The position numbers were made by a program, and so were the translations under genes. From assembly GCA_032358165.1 (NCBI GenBank), contig JAALGY010000035.1, forward strand, positions 248,001 to 312,000: a stretch of DNA of 64,000 nucleotides, given 5' to 3'. Of the stretch, positions 50,066-58,809 are shown piece by piece. The notes beneath the pieces are model-generated. The model saw only the letters and a program-made list of their open reading frames with translations. It was not told the origin of the DNA and made no database searches. Numbering within the stretch: the first letter of the stretch is position 1; each line of letters starts with the position of its first letter. This stretch comes from Diplosphaera chodatii. Lineage: Eukaryota > Chlorophyta > Trebouxiophyceae > Prasiolales > Stichococcaceae.

Positions 50066-50870
50066 AAACAAAGGGGCACAGGCAACAAACAACAAAGGGG
50101 CCGACGTCGTCAGCCCCTTTGTTATTGACCACGCCGGCTGCCCCTTTGTAATTGACCAAAAGACCCCTTTCTAATTGTCTCACTGCAGCCCCTTACTTTG
50201 TTGTTGACCTTTCTTAGCCCCTTTGTTTTTACCTTTCTAAACCCCTTTGTTATTGACCATGTGACTTTACTTCGTGGTCAACAACAAAGGGATCCACCGC
50301 ATCATCAGTACACTGGCACGAGTCAATAACAAAGGGGTACCGTGCTCAAATACAAAGGGGCAGCCGGCGTGGTATATGTCTCGTTGCAGCCCCTTTGTTA
50401 GTTAGTAAATCATCCCCTTTGTTAATGACCCGAACCAAGCCTAACCTTTTTCATTGACTCCATCTGGCCCCTTTGTTATTGTGTAACTGTGGGCCCTTTG
50501 TAATTGATTCACTCCGGCCCCTTTGTTGTTGAAGCAATCAGCCTTTCTTGTACTGCATGGTCAACAACAAAGGGGCTCGGCCATTGCTGTCCTCATCTCA
50601 CGCAACCCCTTTGTTATTGACCATCGTTCGCGAACGACCCGTCACGACACTGCGACCCTTTGTTGTTAAGAGCTCGGCCCCTTTGTTGTTGACCACTCTA
50701 GTCCGTTTGTTTTCAACCATGCAATAACAAAGGGGCTCCTGGTTATCCTAACTGTACCGTGGTCAATTACAAAGGGGCAGGAGTCTGATCAGTTGGGTTG
50801 CGTGCAGACGTAAGAGCCCCTTTGTTGTTTTGACCACTGTGCCCCTTTGTTGTTGACCACACAAAACAAT

Positions 50871-51095
50871 AGCCGCTCCCGTCCCGATCGTTCTGCGGTT
50901 TTCCGCGTCGGCGGCGCTCGGACAATATGGCGCTCGGAAACTCAAAGTTTGACCGGGCCCCGGGCCACGATGACCCGAGTAGTCGGGCGTTCGATCCCGG
51001 TTCGATCCCCGCTAGTTTCACTCGTCGCTAGTTTGACTCGGAACCCCTTTGTATTTAGAGCGGCGGCCCTTCGTTGTTGACGATGGTCGACAACA
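50871..51095 (+). repeat. Inner module, left copy (B-box-like sequence)
   Basis: A non-motif module of about 225 bp containing CCGATCGTTCTGCGG, CCGGGCCCCGGGCCACGATG and GGTTCGATCCCCGCTAGTTT. An inverted copy of roughly 94% identity by eye is at 53475-53699. GGTTCGATCC fits the pol III B-box consensus, but I found no cloverleaf. Confidence 0.85.
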
Positions 51096-51610
51096 AAGGG
51101 GCCGCGTGAGACAACAGAAAACAGAGATACCCTATCAGAAAACAGAGACAAAGAAAACAGAGAACGCCCCAAAGAGAAAACTGAAAGTCAAAAACAAAGG
51201 GGCCGCCGTGAGGCAAAGAGAAAACAGAGACATCCAGAGAAAACAGAGACACAGAAAACAGAAAGAGAAAACAGATGGTCAACAACAAAGGGCGCCCCGC
51301 TAGTTTGACTCGGAACCCCTTTGTAATTAGAGCGGCGGCCCTTCGTTGTTGACAATGGTCAAAAGCAAAGGGGCCGCGTGAGACGACAGAAAACAGAGAC
51401 ACCCAACAGAAAACAGAAACACAGAAAACAGAAAGAGAACACCCGATGGTCAATAACAAAGGGGCGCCCAACAGAGAAAACAAAGAAAGCCACAAAAGAA
51501 ACCAGATGGTCAACAACAAAGGGCGCCCGGAAGAGCAAACAAAACAGCCATCAACAACAAAGGGGCCACTGATCGAGGAAACAGACAGAGCTCCAACAGA
51601 AAACAGAACT
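51095..51610 (+). repeat. Purine-rich arm
   Basis: Spacers between motif copies are built from AGAAAACAGAGA-type sequence on the + strand. Complementary, longer TCTCTGTTTTCTG-type sequence fills 52190-53470. Confidence 0.8.
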
Positions 51611-52189
51611 TCACAGGCAACCTGCGAGCTGCGTTGGTCAACAACAAAGGGGCCGGCGCGTCCGAGGTACATGGCGCACAACAACAAAGGGGCTGAAAGA
51701 CGACGTCAGTATACGGGCAGATGCAAGGCCGCGTTGCAGGACAAAACAACCAACGGGCCCTTTGTTGTCGACCACGCCATGTGTATTTCGTGACGCGTGG
51801 CCCCTTTGTAATTGGCCACGGACCAATGAAGGGGCTTTAGCACCCTGGGCCCCTTTGTTATCTGGTGCCTGCGCCCCTTTGTTGTTGACCAGCCAGCTTC
51901 GATCCGCCCCTTTGTTGTTGATCAATCCAAGTGTACTGATGATGCGGTGGACCCCTTTGTTGTTGACCAATGTTCCATAGCACTGCAGCCTGCAATGAAC
52001 CAAAGACAAAGGGGTTGTGTGAGACGATAACATAGGGGCAGTTTGAGTTCCAATGACAAGTGGGCCTAAAGATTTTGGTCAACTACAAAGGGGCTAAGTT
52101 GAGACAACTACAAAGGGGCTGCAGTGAATCAATTGCAAAGGGATCCAACGGTTTGGCCTCTTTCGTTTCCGTGCCACAGGAAACCCTTT

Positions 52190-53470
52190 CTGAAAGGCTC
52201 TGTTGTTTCCTCGGTGCGCCCCTTTGTTCTAGACTTTCTGTTTTCTGTTCGTTTCGTGTTGGCGCTGCCGTCCGTCTTTCTGTTCACTGGTGTGCCTGTT
52301 CGCTCTGTTCTCGCGCAGCCCCTTCTGCGGGGCCTTCTGCGCAGGCGTCTCTGTCTTCTCTTTCGGGCCCCTTTTGTTGTTGTCTTGTCTATTCTGTGTT
52401 TCTATTATCTCTTTGGGCTTTGGTGTCTCTGCTTTCTCTGTCGGGCGCCCCTTTGTTGTTGACCACCCGTTTCTCTTTCTGTTTTCAGTCTTGCTGTTTT
52501 CTGTTGGGTGTCTCTGTTTCTATTGACTCACGGCGGCCCCTTTGTTTTTGTCTCTCTGTTTGCTCTTTGATGCTGTTTTCGCTGTTTTGTCTTTCTGTTT
52601 CTGTTGGGTGTCTCTGTTTCTGTTGCCTCATCACGGCGGCCCCTTTGTTATTGGACCCCTTTGTTGTCGACCATTGTCAACAACGAAGGGCCGCCGCTCT
52701 AAATACAAAGGGGTCCCGAGTCAAACTAGCGGGGCGCCCTTTGTTGTTGCCTCTCTATTTTCTCTTTCTGTTTACTCTTGTGGCTTTCTCTCTTTTCTCT
52801 GTTAAGCGCCAATTTGTTATTGACCGTTGGTCTTTTCTTCTTGTTCTCTTGGTCTCTGTTTTCTGTTGTCTCACGCGGAGCGGCACCTTTGTAGTTGACC
52901 ACTGTCAACAACGAAGGGCCGCCGCTCTAAATACAAAGGGGTTCCAAGTGCAACTAGCGATGGACCCCTTTGTTGTTGACTCTCTGTTTACTCTTATGGC
53001 TTTCTCTGTTTTCTCTTTTGGGCGCCCCTTTGTTATTGACCATCGGTCTTCTCTTTGTGTTTTCTGTCTTTCTGTTTTCTGTTTGATGTCTGTGTTTTCT
53101 GTTGTCTCACGCGGGCCCCTTTGTTATTGGACCCCTTTGTTGTCGACCATTGTCAACAACGAAGGGCCGCCGCTCTAAATACAAAGGGGTCCCGAGTCAA
53201 ACTAGCGGGGCGCCCTTTGTTGTTGCCTCTCTATTTTCTCTTTCTGTTTTCTGTGCTTCTGTTTTCTGTTGGATGTCTCTGTTTTCTGTTTGCCTCACGG
53301 CGGCCCCTTTGTTTTTGTCTCTCTGTGTTCTGTCTTTCTGTTTTCTCTTGTCTCACGGGCCCCTTTGTTTTTGTCTTTCTGTTTTCTCTTTTGGTTTTCC
53401 GTGTCTCTGTTTTCTGTTTCGTCTTTCTGTTTTCTGTTTGGTGTCTTTGTTTTCTGTTGTCTCACGCGGC
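52190..53470 (-). repeat. Pyrimidine-rich arm
   Basis: TTTCTGTTTTCTGTTG-type spacers interleaved with CCCCTTTGTT motif copies. This is the complement of the purine-rich arm, expan­ded about twofold. It contains long spurious open frames. Confidence 0.8.
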
Positions 53471-53474
53471 CCCT

Positions 53475-53699
53475 TTGTTATTGACCATCGTCAACAACGA
53501 AGGGCCGCCGCTCTAAATACAAAGGGGTTCCGAGTCAAACTAGCGGCGAGTGAAACTAGCGGGGATCGAACCGGAATCGAACGCGCGACTACTCGGGTCA
53601 TCGTGGCCCGGGGCCCGGTCAAACTTTGATTTTCCGAGCCCCATATTATCCGAGCGCCGCCGACGCGGACAACCGCAGAACGATCGGGGCCGGCGCCGC
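53475..53699 (-). repeat. Inner module, right inverted copy
   Basis: Reverse complement of 50871-51095 with scattered substitutions. A roughly 60-bp subsegment (GCTAGTTTGACTCGG to GTTGTTGAC) also occurs near 51300-51360 and, inverted, near 52674-52735, 52908-52960 and 53149-53210. Confidence 0.85.
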
Positions 53700-53911
53700 T
53701 ATTGTTTCTGCGGTCAACAACAAAGGGGCACGGTGGTCAAAACAACAAAGGGGTCCATGGTCGGTAGTGACCAACGGTCCATTGCACGGTCCTCAACCGA
53801 ATGCGCGCAGCCCCTTTGTTGTTGACCAGTGACCTGGCCCCAATTGCATGTAAGTCACAAAATCAATGGTAAGAGTCGGGCATGAACGAAACAATAACAA
53901 AGGGGCTTTCA

Positions 53912-54355
53912 GAGCCAACAACAAAGGGGCCGGCGTGTCACGATACAAAGGGGCGCCGCGGCGAAGACTTGCTGCTCAATTGTAACCGTCACCTTAGTTA
54001 CTGACCACGGTGCCCCTTTGTTATTGACCATGGAGTCACCGGAAGGCTGATTGCTTCAACAACAAAAGGGCCGGCGTGTCACGACAACAAAGGGGCCGCA
54101 GTGACATAACAACAAACGGGGTCCCCCTTATTGTTGACCAGTGCAAGTTTCTTCAACAACAAAGGGGCCCTGCGTGAAACGATAACAAAGGGGCTTTCAG
54201 AGACAACAACAAAGGGGCCGGCGTGTCACGATACAAAGGGGCGCCGCGGCGAAGAGCTGCCCGATTGTAACCGTCCCCTTTGTTACCGACCACGGTGCCC
54301 CTTTGTTATTGACCATGGAGTGACCGGAAGGCTGATTGCTTCAACAACAAAGGGG
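53912..54355. repeat. Direct segmental duplication inside the array
   Basis: The segment 53912-54073 recurs at 54198-54355, offset about 286 bp, with small indels. Both contain GGCCGGCGTGTCACGATACA, GCGCCGCGGCGAAGA and CCGGAAGGCTGATTGCTTCA. Confidence 0.85.
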
Positions 54356-54904
54356 CCGTGCGTGAAACAATAACAAAGGGGCTTTCAGAGACAAAACAAC
54401 AAACAGATGGTTGCCTGAGTCGAAATCAAAGGGGCTGCGGTGTGGTCGATAACAAAGGGGCCGCAGTGACAAAACAACAAACAAGGTCCCCCTTGTTAGT
54501 TGTTGACCAGTGCAAGTTATTACTGCTGGCGCCGTGGACCCCTTTGTTATTGACCATGCAGTGACCAGAAGGTTGCCTGAGTCGAAAACAAAGGGGCTGA
54601 GTCTGGTCGATAACAAAGGGGCCGCGGTGAGATAACAACAAAGGGGACCCCTTTGTTCTTGACCGGTGCAAGTGTACTGCTCACGCGGTGGACACCTTTG
54701 TTGTTGACCACGCAGTGACTAAAAGCTTGCCTGAGTCGACAACAAAGGGGCTGCGGTGTGGTCAATAACAAAGGGGCTGAAGCGAGGCAATAACAAAGGG
54801 GCTCTGCGTGAGACAACGACAAAAGCGTACTGAATGGCTGTTGGATACTACTGACGCAGTGGGCCCCTTTGTTGTTGACCACAAAAAATAGAGTGATGTG
54901 TTCA

Positions 54905-55068
54905 TTAACAAAGGGGCGCGGTGTGGTCAACAACAAAGGGGCTGCCGTGTGCTCAATAACAAAGGGGCCGCCGTGTGGTCAATTACAAAGGGGCGCGGTG
55001 TGGTCAATAACAAAGGGGCTGCAGTGTGGTCAATAACAAAGGGGCCGCCGGCGTGGTCAATAACAAAG
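54905..55068 (+). repeat. 26-bp minisatellite of the motif
   Basis: Six or seven head-to-tail units of 25-27 bp, each a GGTCAAYAACAAAGGGGC motif plus a CYGCNGTGT tail. This is the most regular part of the array. Confidence 0.9.
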
Positions 55069-55559
55069 GGGCTGACGACGTCGGCCCCTTTGTTATTGAC
55101 TCATATTCAATTTACTGTTGACACTTGGACCCCTTTGTTGTTGACCGGTGCAAGTGTCGGTAATGATGACGGGGTGGACCCCTTTGTTCTTGACCAGTGC
55201 AAGTGTACTGCTGACGCCGTGGACCCCTTTGTTGTTGACCGGTGCAGCATCCGAAAGGCTGATTGAGTCACCAACAAAGGGACTGCGGTGTGGTCGATAA
55301 CAAACGGGCAATCGAAGGGAGCATGTTCAATCAATAACAAAGGGGCCGCCGGCGTGGTCAATAACAAAGGGGCAATCGAAGGGAGCATGTTGAGTCAATA
55401 ACAAAGGGGCCCTGCGTGTGGTCAACAACAAAGGGGCTGACGACGTCGGCCCCTTTGTTGTGTATTGCCTGTGCCCCTCTGTTGTTGACTCATATCCAGT
55501 GCAAGTGCAAGTGTACTGATGACGGGGTGGACCCCTTTGTTGTTGACTCGGTGCAGTGT

Positions 55560-55875
55560 AATGATGGTTCGATTGGCCCCTTTGTTGTTGACCGGTGCAG
55601 CATCCGAAAGGCTGATTGAGTCAACAACAAAGGGGCTGCGGTGTGGTCAACAACAAACGGGCAATCGAAGGGAGCATGTTCAATCGATAACAAAGGGGCT
55701 GAATGGTCAATAACAAAGGGGCACCGTGATGAGTCAATAACAAAGGCGGATTTGCGATCAACAACAAAGGGGCACACGGTGCGTCAATAACAAAGGCGAA
55801 AATTGAGTCAAGAACAAAGGGGCTGCCGGCGTCCACAACGGTTGCGTTGCTGGTGTCAGTGAAATTCAGCACGCT
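55560..55875 (-). repeat. Right terminal inverted repeat of the array
   Basis: Inverted partner of 49630-50065; its outer end is complementary to AGCGTGCTGA with one nearby mismatch. GTGT (55876-55879) follows directly. About 110 bp of additional motif copies lie outside this end, up to 55985. Confidence 0.85.
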
Positions 55876-55985
55876 GTGTCTTGTTGATCGCCCCCAACCC
55901 CTTTGTAGTTGAGCGCGGTACCCCTTTGTTGTTGCCTTGGTCCAGTGTGATCATTACACTTGGACCCCTTTGTTGTTGACCGGTG

Positions 55986-56493
55986 CCAGTGTACTGGTGA
56001 CGCGGTGGATCATTGCAGTTTCAAAACCTTTACTTCGCGAGCATGCTGCATGTTGCGAGCACCTCGGGAGCGGTCTGCACCAACACTTGGAGCAATACAA
56101 CCGTTCCCGACTGCAAGTCAGAAGGACGGAAACGTGTGCTGGCTGTATTGGTAGTCGTGCGGCTTTGGCAAGAAGAAGAACATCTCTGCATTCCTCGCAA
56201 CTCCTTGACCTGCAATGCAGTGCACACACACTTGCATCGTACGACAGAAGGATACCATTCATTCCATCAAGGGACACGCAGCAGGTCGGAGAGCTCACTG
56301 AAGGGAGCAGGCGGGGCGTTGCCGACTATCCACCGCCGCATCAGCTCTGGCCAAATGCTGCTGTACCGTACCTGACGGCTGTGAGGACCGCGGTACCTGC
56401 ATAAATGCGGACTCGTCCGTCAGATGCGCCGCTGCAAGCATGACTATTGTCAAAAGGTGTGCAGGTGAGTGTTCCCACGCAACAGTTGCCAAT
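55986..56493. other. Intergenic, right flank of the repeat block
   Basis: Ordinary-composition sequence after the last motif copy. A continuous frame overlaps the DHHC gene's end on the minus strand but is not phase-linked to it. Nothing else is supported. Confidence 0.45.
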
Positions 56494-58211
56494 TCAGCCG
56501 CACATGGCATAGAAGGTGCCGAGATATGGCACGGCTATCCCTGCAGCCAAAAGTGGCAGAGTGAGCACGGGTAGACGAACTCTGGAGGACAGCATCTACA
56601 TGCACTGCTAAGGTTGATAGCATGACTTGCCTTTCAGAATCTCGTAGGTGGTTTGCCCAGAGGCCAGCAGGTAGGTGTGCATAGCCCAAAGGGATCCGAA
56701 CAGCAGAAACAGTGAAAGGAGGAACAGCGATGCCATTGTGAGTACGGTGGTCCTGCAGCAGGCTGCCAGCCGGATGACACAGCTGCATGGATGAACAACA
56801 TTGAACAGCAACCACAGCACTCCAGAAGATGGTCACTTCCATGCCTCGCCACCCGCCCACCTGAAGGGCGCTATTGTCCAGCAGCTGCTGGCGCCGCGCA
56901 TGGCCCGCGGCGTGAAGCAGCCACTGACAGCCGAAGCACTGAGGATCAAGCCCCACAAAACCACAAACGTCTGCACCGCGAGGTACACCCAGAAGCGCTG
57001 CAGGGCAAAGCAAGGTGTTTAAAGAACGATTTGAGAGGCATGAAGCATGGTGACCCGGGTGGTGCATCAGCAGCGATGCCCACCTGGTGGTTCAAATCGC
57101 CCACTGGCGTGCTGAGCAAATCTGCTTGCATCCAGAAATGTATGCTGAGCAGACGCCGAGAGGAACACCTTTAGGCAGCTTACTAGCATTACCAGGTTGC
57201 CGACATCTCAAACCGGCGACGGACTCACCACAATAATGATCGAACTTGACGACGCAAGCCCCTGTCAGAGTGGCATGTGAAATCAGCAGCCAGACCTGCT
57301 TCTGGCAGCCTTGTGCGCAGCAGTGCAGGGGCTGGCATTATGAGGCATGCGCGCTACGAATGATAACGGTCCGCTCACCTGAGAGGAAACAGTGCCGTGA
57401 CCGCATCGGCGGTCTGACCATGCAGTACTGACACAGCGGCCGTTCCGGGATGTCCATTTTCGAACCCGGCTGCACCCAGCCAGGGTCCGAGGCATACAGG
57501 TTACGGTACATGGCACCGGCCATGCCGATCACACCAATGGCACCCAGCACATACAGCGTGTCGTACCATGAAAAGTGCTTCCAGTCCAGTGCACCTGCAC
57601 ATCGGCCAACGTTACTCGGTGTGCATGAGCCAGTGTGTGCATCGCATTGATCCATGTCGTCTGCTGTTGAATGACTGGTCGGGCAGACCTCCTTTGGCAT
57701 GGCAAACAGCAGCAGCACTCACCGTGCAGGCGAGCAGCAAGGTAGGTGTCCGTTTTGCACAGCAACGTGAACAGCACGGCGTGCAGCAAGATCCACGCCC
57801 ATTGCTTTGCATCCATCCCCAACAGCTGGCCGCCGCGAGCTGCATTCCTGAGCGCCTGGTTTGCAGTAGACCAGTCAGGCGATCAGCATACTGGACAATT
57901 CAGCAGCATCAGCTCATGTGCAGCGTTGACAGCCTGTTCTGAGCCTCGCCAGGTGTGACAGCGCACGTCAATATGCAGCTGACGCGACCCATTGGCGAGC
58001 CCCTCGACCCTACAGAGTTCAGTTTCAAGGAGCACTGTTCATAACATCGATCGTTGGGCCTGTTTAAGGTCTCAGCTAAGGCTTGTCTGTATAGTATGGT
58101 CAAGCATCCGCACCTCCATGGCGACACCCCGTCCGCAGCACTGCTGCTGCTTTCGAGGTCTGAAGGCGTGATGCCAAACGAGCGCGTTGCGCTCTCGTTT
58201 TCCGGGGACAT
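56494..58211 (-). CDS. Degenerate DHHC (DHYC) palmitoyltransferase-like membrane protein
   Basis: ATG 58211 (MSPENESATRSFGITPSDLE, exon 1 with unresolved end), then 57855-57723 (WAWILLHAVLFTLLCK), 57594-57379 (YDTLYVLGAIGVIGMAGAMY, LCQYCMVRPPMRSRHC), 57261-57229 (ACVVKFDHYC), 57121-57084 (LLSTPVGDLNHQ), 56997-56861 (FWVYLAVQTFVVLWGLIL), 56782-56631 (ASLFLLSLFLLFGSLW, TTYE) and 56540-56494. Phases agree from exon 2 on. The layout is four membrane segments, a cysteine-rich domain, DHYC, NH and TTxE, as in protein S-acyltransferases. DHYC also occurs in active Akr1-type enzymes. However, the usual HCxxCxxC reads HCFLSGAC and NCVG reads TPVG, so two zinc-binding cysteines are lost. The last intron has a GC donor. 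Activity is doubtful. Confidence 0.75.
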
Positions 58212-58809
58212 GAGCCGCTGTCAACGGCCCGACCCCAATGTTATACCTCTCAATGTTTGCTGGTTGCGCGGTTTGAAGGGCACTGGCTTGTAGCGATGGC
58301 CAAACCCTCAAAGACCGCGGGTCCAACCCTGTTTGCTCACGCGAAGAAGCTCGTGTCACTCCGGGTCAACGGAGTTCTGAGCTGGTATCCAGGATGAGTG
58401 CGCAATGGCATGGCTGGGTGGGTGGGTGCGGGAACGGTGCCGGTTACACACTGCATGGCACCACTGCACACATGTTGGCAAACCGGCCCTCAAACAGAAC
58501 TTACAAGGAGCATCCTAACACACTACACTGCGGACGCCAACGTATGTCCGGATGTGGGCAAACCGGCAAATGAGGGAGGTCGCTGCATTGACATGTTCCT
58601 CACACATCATTTGCACGTGTATCGGCCGTGGGAGCTTCCCATCGGAAGCCTTTTGAAGCTCCAGATACAAGCAGCAGCTGCTTTGCGGCACCCGCGAATG
58701 CACCCCAGGCTGCTGCCCTCAATAGGCATGCGCAATGGAGTCTGCGCAGGAGGTCCCTAGCTCGCCATTTTGTGAGCCTTGATTTCAGCACGTAGAAGGC
58801 TAGGAGCAC
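58212..58809. other. Divergent promoter region between the DHHC-like gene and ARGLU1
   Basis: About 600 bp between two divergent start codons. No coding support. Confidence 0.45.

Larger units (their letters stand above)
49630..55985. repeat. Giant foldback-like array of a 17-bp motif
   Basis: About 6.36 kb without a supportable gene. It is filled with the motif GTCAAYAACAAAGGGGC and its complement, on average about two copies per 60 bp by eye, so on the order of 150-250 copies. Copies occur in blocks of one orientation that alternate along the region. AAAGGGG is the most constant part; the CAAYAA half varies (CAACAA, CAATAA, CGATAA, CAATTA). Longer modules are duplicated in inverted and direct orientation, and the outer ends are inverted copies of each other, so much of the left half can pair with the right half. 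No transposase, reverse transcriptase or gag-like reading is visible. The motif was not noticed elsewhere in the window. It could be a non-autonomous foldback transposon, a composite satellite, or a locus making double-stranded RNA. Confidence 0.9.

Noticed and set aside
50990..51025. A tRNA gene around GGTTCGATCCCC
   Set aside because: Only a B-box-like word is present. No acceptor stem, anticodon arm or A box could be folded around it.
52060..53178. Open frame of over 370 codons inside the repeat block, with others at 53102-53629 (+) and 51055-51687 (-)
   Set aside because: They are translations of the repeat motif itself (recurring FVVDH and NNKG-type words) and open only because the motif lacks stop codons. 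Neither codon use nor any family supports coding.
54905..55068. CRISPR-like spaced repeats
   Set aside because: The 26-bp units have almost no unique spacer, the motif is degenerate and occurs in both orientations, and the setting is a eukaryotic nuclear genome without cas genes.
49680..55985. Telomere or subtelomere repeat
   Set aside because: The copies are irregularly spaced and in both orientations, and ordinary genes lie on both sides. No TTTAGGG-type run is present.
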